64,000 nt of DNA, taken from assembly GCA_006503535.1 (NCBI GenBank), contig QYRS01000014.1, forward strand, positions 1 through 64,000. The letters are read 5' to 3'. Position 1 is the first letter of the stretch, and every line of letters starts with the position of its first letter. The translations under genes and the position numbers were made by a program. Positions 13,701 to 24,979 of the stretch are shown piece by piece. Origin of the DNA: Arthrinium phaeospermum (Eukaryota; Ascomycota; Sordariomycetes; Amphisphaeriales; Apiosporaceae). The notes under the pieces are model-generated. The model ran no database searches. It worked only from the letters and a program-made list of their open reading frames with translations, and was not told where the DNA came from.

Positions 13701-15769
13701 AATTATAAAAACTTTTTAAACTATAATAATATATAATATTTATTATAAATTTTATTATTTACTATTAATTAAAATTTTTAATAAAATATAAAATTAAATA
13801 TTAAAAAATAAATTAATTTTTAAAAAAAATAATAATAAAATAAAACGTTAATTAATTAAAAATTATATCGAAAAATTTATAATAAAAAACCCGTTATAAT
13901 AAAAAAATTATTTATTAAATTTTAATAAAAAAAATAATAAAAACCTATATAAAAAAATTTAAAAACTTTTAAAGCTTAATTAAAATAATAAAAGTAAAAA
14001 ATTAAAATATAATTAATTAAAAGGTTATATTTATTATTAAAAAAACTATTATATTTTTAAAAAAAATTAAAACGTTTAATAATATCTTTTTTAAAAACCT
14101 TTAAATATATTAAACGTTATAAATTTAAGTTTTAAATTAAAATTTAATCCTTTTATTAATTATTTATTATTTATTAAAAATAAAATAATTAAAATTATTT
14201 TTCGTTTTAAATTATATAAAACTTTAAAACTTTTCGAAATCCTTAATTATATTTTTTAAATTTCGATAAATATTTTAATATTAATATTATACCCGTTATT
14301 TAATTATTAATTTTTTAAAAACTTTTACTTTTTTAAAAACTTTTTTGTTATAATTTTAAAAAAATTAAATAAAAATAATTATAATAAAATTAAATTTTTT
14401 AAATTTATTATTTTTTTAAAAACCTTTAATAAAATTTTAAAGTTTATTATTATAAAATAAATAAATTATTATATTGAAATTTTTTACTTTTTATTATAAA
14501 ATTATATAAAAATTTATAAAATAAAATTTATTAAATATATATTTATATTTTATTAAAACGTATTTATAATACTTATAATTTTATTAATAATAAAAAATTT
14601 AATAATTATATTATTAATATTAAACGTTTTTAAAATATTTAATAACGTTAATTATATTAAATTTATTAATTATTTAATTTATTATAACTTTTTAATATTT
14701 ATTATTTTAAATTTAAAATTAATTAAAAAATTACTATATAAAATTTAAATTATTAAAAAAAATTTAATTAAATTATTTAAAATTATAATATTTTTTAAAA
14801 CTTATTATTATTATTATTATTATAGTTTTTTTATAACGCGAACCTTTTTAATAATATTTTAAAAAAAATATTTATATAATAAATATAATTAATATAATTT
14901 TAAAAGCTTTAAAAATAATTTCCGTTATTAATATTAATATTAATAATAATACTTTATAAAATACGTTATAAAATATATTATCGAGTAATTTATAAAATAA
15001 TTTTTATATATTAATAATAATTTAAATTAATAATATAAATATTTTAATTATCGATTATAATATTATAAATAATTATAAAGTATTAAAATAATATATAATA
15101 AATAATAATTAAAATAATAAAATATAAATATATTTTTACGTTAAATAAATATAAATTTATATATTTTTAAATAAAATAATATTAAAAATATATTTAATAA
15201 AAATAAAATATTAATTATTAAAATCGATATACCGACTATTATAAACTTTAATAATATTTTATTAAAAGAATATATTTAAATATTTAAATTTTAATCGATC
15301 GAATTAATAATAAAGTTACGATATTTTAATATTTAATTTAATCTAAGCTTTTTATAATATTATTATATAATAATTATTATTAAAAAAATTTAAACGTTAA
15401 TATATAATTTTCGCGTTATTTTTAGCGTTTATTAAAAATATAATATTTTATAATTTCGATAATTATATTAAATAATCGTTATATTTTAAATTACTTATTA
15501 TAATATAATAATATTAATTATATATAAAAGTTTTTTAAAAAAGTATTATAAAATAATATTTTATAATATTATAACGATTATAATAAAAAATATTATAAAT
15601 AATTATTAATAATTTAAAAATTATTATAAAATTAATAATAATTATAAAAATATATATTATTTATTAAATAATAATTTTTTTTAACGAATTATATAATATA
15701 TTTTAATTATATTTAAATTTTTTTAACGATAAAATATAATACGTTTTTTTTAATATAATTTATAAAATT

Positions 15770-16920
15770 TATTTATTTAAATTTTTTTTTAATATATATA
15801 TATATAATAATATAATAAAAAATAAATAATAATATAAATTAATAATAATTCTATATTAAAATAAATAAATATTTTAAATAATAAAGTTAAAAAAATTAAG
15901 TTTTTAATAATAATAAATAATAAATATTAAATTATTTTTTTATTATAATTTTTAATTATAATTATTATTTTTTTTATATAAAATTTAAAATAAACTCGAA
16001 ATTTACAATAATATTATATTTAATTATTAAGAAAAGAATTTTTATTTATATTATATTAATTTAAATTTTATCGAAAATTATTTATATTAAATAATAAAAT
16101 TTTTAAAATTAATATATATAATATCGATTTTATATAAATTTTTAAAGAAAGTTTTTAAAAATAAATATAAATTTTTATAATATATATTTTTAAAATTTAT
16201 AATTTTTTTTATTATATATATATATATATACGTTATTATTTTTATTTTAATTCTTTTTATATTATTATATTTTAATATTTTTATATTTTAATATTTATTT
16301 ATATATATTATAATTATTAATAATAATAATAACGTTATATTATACGCGTTTATAAAAAACGTTTTTAATAATTCCGATAAAATCGACGCCGTTACGCCGA
16401 TAATTAAACTTTAACTTTTTAAAAAGTTTTATTTTTATAATTATTATATTATTTTTAATAAATTCGATTTTAAAATATTCGAAATCGCGTTTAATAATAT
16501 ATTTTTTAAATTATTATAATATATAATTTTTAATATATATAATTTATATATTATATAAAGTATATAGCGGCGAAAATTATTATCGAAATTATTAAATAAT
16601 AAAAAATATTTTATATATATAAAACGGAAATAAAATTCCGAAAATTATAAAACTTTTAAATAAATTTAATGAAAATTAATATAATAAAATTATAGATTAA
16701 TTTAATTAATTAAAAAAAATTATTATCGATAAATAAGAAATAAATAAATTAAAATTAATAAATAATTTTTTAATAAATATATTATTATTAATTTATTATT
16801 AATTAATTATTATATAATTAATTTATATATTTATTTAATTTAATTTATTATATAAAAAGTAATAAATTTTATATAAATTTTCTTTTTAATATAAATAATA
16901 AATTAATATTTTTTATTAAA
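15770..16920 (+). repeat. Dispersed repeat family, copy D (full length)
   Basis: It aligns with copy A end to end, including the internal segment around GCGGCGAA (here near 16567). Compared with copy A most differences are G-to-A or C-to-T; for example GAAGGCCGTT of copy A reads GAAAATTATT here, so even non-CpA cytosines are converted. This copy and copy A define the full-length unit. Confidence 0.75.
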
Positions 16921-17689
16921 CGGTATAAAATTTATTAATAATCTTTTTTATTTATTTTATTAAATATTTTAAATTTTATTATAAAATATAATTATTGATT
17001 AAAATTATTTATTTATTTATCGTTAAACTATAATAAATTTATATTATTATAATAATAAAAAAAGGAAAAAAAACCAGTAAAATTTATTATAACCGTATTA
17101 TAAATAAATTTAAAGCTAAATTATTAATTTTTTATATAAATAATAATAAATATAATAATAATATAAAAATAATAATTTATTTATTAACCTTTTAAATAAT
17201 TTAATTAATAAAATTAAAAACGATATATAAATATATTTATATAATTAATAATATATTTAATTAAATTAAAAAGGATTTATATATTTTAAAAATTACTTTT
17301 AATTTTTAAATTAAATAATTTAAATATATTAATATTTTTATTAATAATTAAATCGTTATCGCCTTTTTTATATAATTTTAACGTTAATTTAATTAATAAC
17401 TTTTAATATAAATTTTAAAATAAGTTTAATAATTATAATAAAGCGATAAATAAAATATATAAATTAATATTTATTTAATTTTAATTTATATAAACGTTTT
17501 TAATAATAAAAAAGTTAATTAATTAATTAAAAAAGTTATAAAAATACCGGTTTTAATCGCCGCCGCCGTTTAAGAATATATATTATATATAAGCTATTTT
17601 TTAATTAAAAAGTTTATTATTAATAGCTTTAAAAACTATTATAATTATTATTATTATTATAAATTATATTATAATATATTTATTAACGC

Positions 17690-17850
17690 CGGCGAAAATT
17701 ACTTTATAACTTACTTAATAATATATTTTAAAACTAGCTATTAAACTAATATTATTAACGGTATTATTTATTTTAAAAATTATTTTAAAACTTACCTAAT
17801 AATATATTTTAAAGCTGGATATTAAACTAACGATACCACCTACGGTATTA
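17690..17850. repeat. Two-unit 81-bp direct repeat with dispersed relatives
   Basis: TTACTTAATAATATATTTTA at 17711 recurs as TTACCTAATAATATATTTTA at 17792, 81 bp apart, with similar flanks (an ATTAAACTAA string and ACGGTATT follow each). Related strings, ACTTTATAACTTAC and CTTACCTAATAATATA, recur near 18785 and 18880-18905, so this is a short dispersed repeat rather than an isolated duplication. Confidence 0.55.
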
Positions 17851-19917
17851 ACCGCTTTAAAATTAACAATAAAGGAGGAAATTTAAGCAATATTAATCGT
17901 TATAAAAGCTACTATTAATAAGGCTGAATTATTTTTATAAATATTATTTAAATTTAAACCTTTTAAATTATTAAAAGAATACTAATTATAAAACTTATTA
18001 CGATTTATTATTAATTAATATTTATTTATAATAATATATATATATATTAATAAAAAAATTATAAATTAATAATAAATTAATAAATAAAAAAATATACCTT
18101 ATAAAAAAATATTATATTATCGTTTCCCGCGATTTAAAAAAGTTATATTTTTATAATATTAAAATTTAAAACGTATTATAATAATTACCGTTTTTTAATT
18201 TTAAATAAATAAAATTAACTTTTAAAATTATTTATAATAAATATAAATAATTAATTTATTGTTATATAATTATAATAACCGTTAAATAATATAATATATA
18301 TTATTAATTTATTTAAAATATAAATATTTAAAAAAAGATTTAAATTTTATTTAATTTTAATTAAATAACGTTATAATTATTTATAAATACTTAAATAATT
18401 TAAAAATATTAATAAATTAAAATTATTATTATATTTATATTTTAAATAAATTTTTTAAAACACTTTATTAAAAAAGCGGTAAAAAATAAACCGCGGCTTT
18501 AAAAACCCTTAAAAAATCGCTTAAAAAATCCTTAAAAAAGCTCTTTAATAGCGCCCCTTTTATTTAATTTATAATAAATAATAAACCTTTTAAATTTAAT
18601 AATTATAATTATTATATTATTATATATATACGTAATTAAATAATTACTTTATAAATATATAAATATTATTTTATAATTACCTTTATTATTAAAAAATTAT
18701 TTATTTTATACTTTATTTAATAATTTAATTAAAAAAAATTAAATATCGTTTCGAAATAATTACCGAATAATTTTATTAAATAATTATTTTATAATTTATC
18801 CGGTAATATTACTTAATAATATACTTAATAATATATTTATAATTTACTTTATAATATATTTAAATTATTACCGGGTAGTTATTTTATAACTTACCTAATA
18901 ATATAATAAGTATATTATTTAATTAATCGATATATTTTTTAATATTAATAACGTTTTTAAAGCAGCTATAAATAATAATAAATATCTTTTTTAAAAAGTA
19001 TTTATTAATAATAATAAATATTTTAAAGGCGTTAATTAATAAAAATAATTTATTATAAAAACGTTATATATATTATAAAAGGTAATATTTAATTATTATT
19101 ATAAATATTAATAAATTTTTATATTAACGCTTTAAAAAAACCTATTATAATATATTTATATTAACTCTTATAATAACCGTTATTTAATAATATAAAATAA
19201 TAAAAATAATATATATTAATTAATTTTAATTATAATATTAAACTTTTATAATTTTAACTTTATATTTAATACGATTTAATTACTTAAATAACGGCTATTT
19301 TCGTTATTAACTCTTTTTTCCCCGTTTTTATTATTTTAAGGAAATTTTATAACGCGAAATATATCGTCGTTACTTTCTTATTTATTAAATAAACTTATTT
19401 ACCCCTTTTTTTATTTTTTATATTTAAGATATATATTCCTTTTTTATAAATAAATAACCTATAATTTATTAAATAATAAATTATAAATTTACTAAAGGGT
19501 AAAAAACGTAAAAGTATATAAAAAGCTTATATAGAAATTTTAAAATAATAAAAAATAATAAAAGTATTAAAATAAAGTAATCTAAACTTAATAAATACTT
19601 ATTATAATAAATATAAATTAAAGGCCTTTAAAACGCTATATAAATTAAGTTTATAAAGCTTAAATTTAATATATTATAATAATTAATATAAAACTGTAAT
19701 TTATATAAAGCCTTACTTTTAATTAAACTTTAAATTAACTCTTATTATTATTATTATTATTAAAAATATAATTAAAATATAATTTATTTAATAATTTATT
19801 TTATTATATTTATTTATATTTTATTAATTTATATAAATATTTTAAATTTAACTATTATAAATAATTAAAATTATAAAATAAGAAAAAAAGAAAATAAAAA
19901 AATTAAAGAATAACTAT

Positions 19918-22029
19918 TTATTTTCTAAGACGAAGGGTAGTAATGCTTATAGCGTAGTCCTCGTAGGTTACTTTAAACCTTAGGATCACCTTCCGTCGAT
20001 CGCTTAAAGCGAGCTCGCGTATTGCTAGCCACCGCGTTCTATTGTCGTGCTTAGTCAGAAGCATATAGATACGCTCAGGTACTTAGTCGGGATCCTTAAC
20101 GATATGGCCCTCCGTCCTCCAGGTCAGGGAGTTCGCTGTCAGTGCCTCGGGCCCTAAACGAACCAGCTCCCCCGTTTGCGGGTGTTGGCAAGGGGGCGTC
20201 GTGGTAACATCCCACAGTGCCCGATGCATCTCACGGAAGCCAATGGCCTGTTCGATGACCGCCCCGTCCCTGAAGCCGAAATTGGTGGTCTTCACCATTC
20301 CCTGCTCCAAGTCTTCCCTAGCCTGCATTTACAGAGTGGTCAAGAAGGCGTCCCGGCGCGAAGTGATGTACTCGAGGCGGCGGGTAACGTGCGTGACGCA
20401 GCGCGGCCTGAAGTGGCTCGACCGGTCGTAGATGGCCCTCTCGGGAAACCAAGTTCCGGTGAAGGAATCAAAAAAGTCGCGAACCCGATACTTGCGCTCT
20501 CCGGTGCTCTTTTTCGTGGGAACCCCCTTCCTCAGGTGCAGTGACAGGGGATTCACGCCCGCCGGGTCTTTATCGCCCACAACGTCGATGACGAGACTCC
20601 AGCCGTGATCGCAAACAAGGAAAATGGGCATTTCGGTGTAATCGGTATCCCTGTTGTATGCGCTTCCCGCTACAAGTTACGCGAGGATGTCGAAGAATGC
20701 ACCCTCGCCGATGACAACAGTGTCTGGCCCCGATCTCCAAATAGAGTTAACAATCGGGAGAAAAGAAAGTTCCTTAAGCGACAAGACTAAAGGAGCTTGA
20801 CGGCAACTCTCCAAGTCAACTATGGTAGAGACGACAAGCAGGAGAGTAACCATGGTGCCAAGTTGCAGGCCCATTAATGCTTCCTTTCGAAGTTTCTCTG
20901 TCGTAACTTTGTCGAGGTAGCCATCCAAGGTTCGAGGGTTCGGGATGGAGCTTAGAGGTCCTGACGGAGGGAATTTGCTTACGTAGGTCTCGACGGTTTG
21001 TGGGTCGACGCCCATGTCTTGGAATAGTACTTTCGCAGCATCCAGGACCATCCAACGTGCCAAATCGGCGGGTACATCGACTCGGCGAGGCTGCGCTCGG
21101 GAACTCGAGCGGCGGACCAACTTCTAGGATACATGGCACGCCATTGCCGTTATATGATTGGTAAGCTCTCTGTAGACGGGATGGCTGTCGTCTGTCGATG
21201 TCCTCGTAGAGACTCGTGTCCGATGGCCAGTGTATGATAACCTGAGGGGCGGAGGATCCGAAGACATAGTCGCCGCCCGGCAGGTCTTTGATTCTGACCG
21301 TTAGTGATAAGAGGTGGTGCGCCCAGATTATCATGGTAATGATGCCTTTATTTCCCTTAATAACCAACCTACGGTCCTCCGGGAGGCTTTGCACGAGGCA
21401 AAGTGTGTCAAGTGAAGCGAAAAGGAGGTTTGGAGTAAGAGCGACGAGATCGTTAAGGTCGAGTATGTGGGTCCTGAAGTCGGGATACGCAGACCGCAGC
21501 TGGTTCTCAACAGTCCTATCTAGATGACTCCAGTGGTATCCAGTAGTCTGCGTACTGATAGTTTGCATAGTACCTCCGATCCCTTCGAAGCCGGGGTCTG
21601 GGTTAGACTGGGGGTATTGCTCGCGGTGGCGCCCTACGATGCATTCAGACATGACGGATACCAGCTCGGCCCTGCCCTGGAACCAAGAAAGCATGGAAAG
21701 CTGGATGACGGTATCAAGATGGGCGTGGCCCTTGAAGTCGGCCGCATGCCGCATACTGGGACCAGCCCATACGCCAGCCCCATCTGACTACCAAGGTCCA
21801 TATTCTGGATGAAGACTTCGTGCAGGTCATCCTTCTTGAACAGTGCACGCATAGTCTCGTCGACTTTGGCCCGTCCGAATATGGCTGTGAGGTCGTCCTC
21901 GACAAGAAGGTCAGATCCAGTCTTGCGTAGATCGCGGGCGAAGTTCAAGATGGCGTCATACCCCCGGCCCACGATGTCCTTGACCGGGGCAACGTTCGCC
22001 AAATCCAGGGTGAGCTGGAAGGCGGACAT
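19918..22029 (-). pseudogene. Decayed conserved fungal protein of unknown function
   Basis: Reading from ATG 22029, the sequence MSAFQLTLDLANV begins a frame that resembles a widespread Pezizomycotina family of unknown function; the segment IIWAHHLLSLTVRIKDLPGG, then VFGSSAPQVIIHW, is typical of it as I remember the family. The coding sequence breaks in several ways. It shifts frame near 21740 and returns to the first frame near 21120. It then meets three in-frame TAA codons at 20677-20679, 20329-20331 and 20083-20085. Sequence after each stop stays open and protein-like until TAA at 19918-19920, exactly where the AT-rich block starts. Each TAA can come from CAA by one C-to-T at CpA, as RIP would make. 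An intron could explain a frame change, but I found none that restores both. It is very unlikely to make a full protein. Confidence 0.7.
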
Positions 22030-22432
22030 ATAACAGTAACGGTCTTGAAGGAAGGTCCAAGTAGAAACTGTGAGAGATGGTAGCACGAGGATCTATGAAT
22101 TAACGCGTGTTAATGGGGTGATTCAAGCAGAGCGGGGAAGGAGTAGGATAAGATATAGAGACTTGGACCTACGCTATATGACTGTAATCTGACGGCCTGC
22201 TTACAGTAACGTGGTTTTTCTTCGATCCGGGCGAGTAAGCACGACGTTCTATATACCATATCACAGCCCTGGACTCACTAATATAGTGGTAAATGTTGAT
22301 GTTGTCAATGGCATCAGTTGCCATTGGGCTTTCAAGCCCTTTATTGTATTGTATTTTTACAAGGAGATAGCAGTATTCTACCTTTTCCTCCACCTAGTGT
22401 CTTTTCCTTTTCTCACCAAGGTAGCGTAACTC
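22030..22432. other. Intergenic spacer
   Basis: Short spacer between the decayed gene and the end of the argininosuccinate synthase gene. I see no coding frame or structured element in it. Confidence 0.6.
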
Positions 22433-24199
22433 CTATGAGCTCCGAGCCAGGGGCTCACCGTGCTGGATCTTGGCCGCACCATACTTCTCCAGTCGGATGG
22501 CCTGGATGGCAATGAAGCCACTGGTATCCTCGGGGCTGAAGCCCTCGAGAGTGTCCATGCTAGCCTGCTCCTCACTGTACAGGTTGCTCTCCGGTGCAGA
22601 CCGGGACAGGACGTGGGCTGCGCCCTTGTAGACCATCATGTTGACCTTGCCAGCGACGTGCTTCTGGCTGAATTCAATGGAGTTCTCCAGGAGTTCACGC
22701 TCCGGGGAGAAGTACATGCCTAAATCATGTCAGAATGGAATGTCTAGTAATAGAGCAACATGGGTGGTTATCATACCATTGTAGAGGCACTGGGACCATT
22801 CGTTTCCAATGTAGGCCATGATTTGCTTGACCTTGGAGTCAAGGGTCATGCCCTCAATATCAACGTGTGCGAGACGGAGGACGGTCATGGCCGGGGAGTC
22901 GTAGCAGCCCCGGGACTTGAGTCCGATGAAGCTGTTGGGTTGTGAGCACAAGAATAAGAGAGCGAGGACAAGGATACAAACCGAGATTCAACAATGTCTA
23001 TCCGTCCGACGCCGTTGCGGCCAGCGATGTCGTTGAGAGCCTTGAAGAGCTCGAGCGAGCCAGTAACGGTCTCGCCGCCCTCCACCTCCAGCTTGACGGG
23101 GATGCCCTCCTTGAACGTGACGGAGAACTTGGTCGGGACATCGGGCGCCTCGAGGGGATCTACATATCACATGAGTTAGTTAATCTCCACATCACACACT
23201 GAGACCCATTTGGATCGGGTGCAATATGACTGTACGCACCAACAGTTCGGGTCCAGACATCCTTAGGCGCGGGCATGTCTGGCTTCTCCAGGATTCCACT
23301 TTCGTAGCTGCAGTGTGCCAGGTTATCATCCTGCGACCAAGGAGCCTTGGGAGTGGACGAGACGGGGATGTTGTTCTCGGCGGCGAAGTTGAGAAGGTCT
23401 TGTCGGCCCCTATTATCATGTTAGAGATTATCGAGCAAGCTGCCATCATCAGGACTCACGCGAAGCGGTTGAAGAAAGACGGCATCCTCCAGGGAGCGAT
23501 GACGGAGAGGCTAGGATCGCATGCCTTCCAGGCCAGCTCGAAGCGGACCTGGTCATTGCCCTTGCCTGTGCAACCGTGGCTGAGAATCTTGCAGTTGTAC
23601 TTGTGAGCAGCTTGGACCTGCGCCCGAGCAATGACTGGGCGGGCAAGACTGGTTCCGAGGAGGTAACGGTCCTCGTAGATGGCGTTGCACTGGATGGCGC
23701 GGAAGATGAGCTCGTCGACGAACTCTTGCTGCAGGTTATCGATAACCATGCGCTCAGCCCCGAGAGCCAGCGCCTTCTTCTCGACCGCAGCGAAGTCTTC
23801 CTCCTGGCCCAAATCGGCCAGGAAGCACTAGAGGAGGCCCATATTAGCATTGGGGTCCGAGATCGGTGTCCGGAATGAGTTTGGATATAGGGCACATACG
23901 ACGACGGAGTAACCCTACAATAAGAACACGTTAGCAAGGCGATCCAATTTGCATACGAGACTGAGCAGAGATGTTTACCTCAAGAATCAGCCATTTGAGG
24001 ATAGTCGAGGTATCAAGACCTGCGGTAGATTAGCAATTAAGGTCTATCGCAAGGGGTCCATCGGCCGGAGCATCGGCCGGAGGGGCAGCTTTTGGAAAGC
24101 GTACCTCCAGAGTAGGCGCTGGAAGCAATATTAGCTAAGTTTCTGGTTTGGACGGGTATCAATGGTATCCTACAGGCAGACTCGTTTGTCGGCAGACAT
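22433..24199 (-). CDS. arg1: Argininosuccinate synthase, nine exons
   Basis: This enzyme joins citrulline and aspartate, using ATP, in arginine synthesis in the cytosol. Exons on the minus strand are 24174-24199, 24105-24118, 23979-24019, 23900-23914, 23460-23827, 23240-23409, 22982-23159, 22777-22931 and 22433-22719. All junctions are in phase and give 417 residues, the usual family length. The first four exons build [18 protein letters not shown], the ATP-binding SGGLDTS loop, followed by [20 protein letters not shown]. Later segments include [35 protein letters not shown] and the C-terminal [18 protein letters not shown], all family hallmarks. Exons 2 and 4 are only 14 and 15 nt long, which automatic annotation would easily miss. 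ATG 24199 has a good AAAC context. The gene is single and not clustered with other arginine genes. Confidence 0.96.
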
Positions 24200-24979
24200 G
24201 TTTGCGATTGCAATTGGTGTTGCGAAGCTTGAGTTGGGGGACTATGAAGGAAGATGTGGGGTGTGTGAGGTCGTGGTGTCTCGAGAGGATATTATTACTT
24301 TATGGCGGGGTGTTCTGCCATAACAATGTCGGGCGAGATAATGTTTTTATGACGGTGTTTTTCTGCCACCCCGCCAAGGCGGTGAGGGACAGCTTCCAAG
24401 CCTCTCAATTCCAGCGGCAGCGTATGAGAGATAGATAGAGTCACTTTAAAGTCCGATCGGAGGCAGGGTCTCATGCAGATTGTGGTGCTATGCTAGCTGC
24501 TGTGATACGCTTGGTACGGCGCCCTACGAGGGCGCCCACTGAAAGCTCCGGTCTCGATCTAAAAACTCTAGCGGAAAATGAGCAACTCGTGGGGAAACCC
24601 CCACCTTACATCAGAACAGAGCAGAGTCCCCCGATTAGGTCGCGCTAACTACTGCGATTGTGACTGTATACTAAACAGCCAACTGCCTACATCGGCAGCA
24701 TCTCTTGTGACTCGACCGCGATCGAATCACTTGCCGTTGTCGCCAATGGAGCATCGGAGAAGCAGTAGATCATGGCTATGAGGGCGATAGCCATGCCAAC
24801 GGCATCGGTGAGTACGATGGGGATGATGGCGACTTTGGGGCTGATGTCGCGTCGTTGAAGACGCAAACCGGATTTCCATTTGGTTGATGATGTCCCGCGG
24901 CATGCTCTCTAATACCGGTGATGCTTTCGAGGAGGACCCCGCGCTCTGCCTCCAGTCTATCAGTCTATGGGAAACCATA
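24200..24979. other. Intergenic: upstream of arg1, downstream of ankyrin gene
   Basis: This holds the promoter and leader of argininosuccinate synthase (minus strand) and the 3' side of the ankyrin gene, which is also on the minus strand. No further gene is recognisable. I could not assign a TATA box or general amino-acid-control site with confidence. Confidence 0.5.

Larger units (their letters stand above)
1..19920. repeat. AT-rich RIP-degraded repeat block
   Basis: This block is almost wholly A and T, with runs of TTAAT, AATAAT and TATATA. CpA and TpG dinucleotides are nearly absent, TpA is very common, and the remaining C and G lie mostly in CpG. That is the pattern left by repeat-induced point mutation, which converts C to T preferentially at CpA on both strands of duplicated DNA in ascomycetes. 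Several internal repeats (listed separately) confirm that duplicated sequence was the substrate. No long reading frame survives. The right edge is sharp: at 19,920 composition returns to about half GC. Such blocks are usually heterochromatic (centromeric, subtelomeric or dispersed); nothing here, such as telomere repeats, says which. Confidence 0.95.

Noticed and set aside
21288..22033. Plus-strand frames opposite the decayed gene
   Set aside because: They are complements of a minus-strand frame that has recognisable family sequence.
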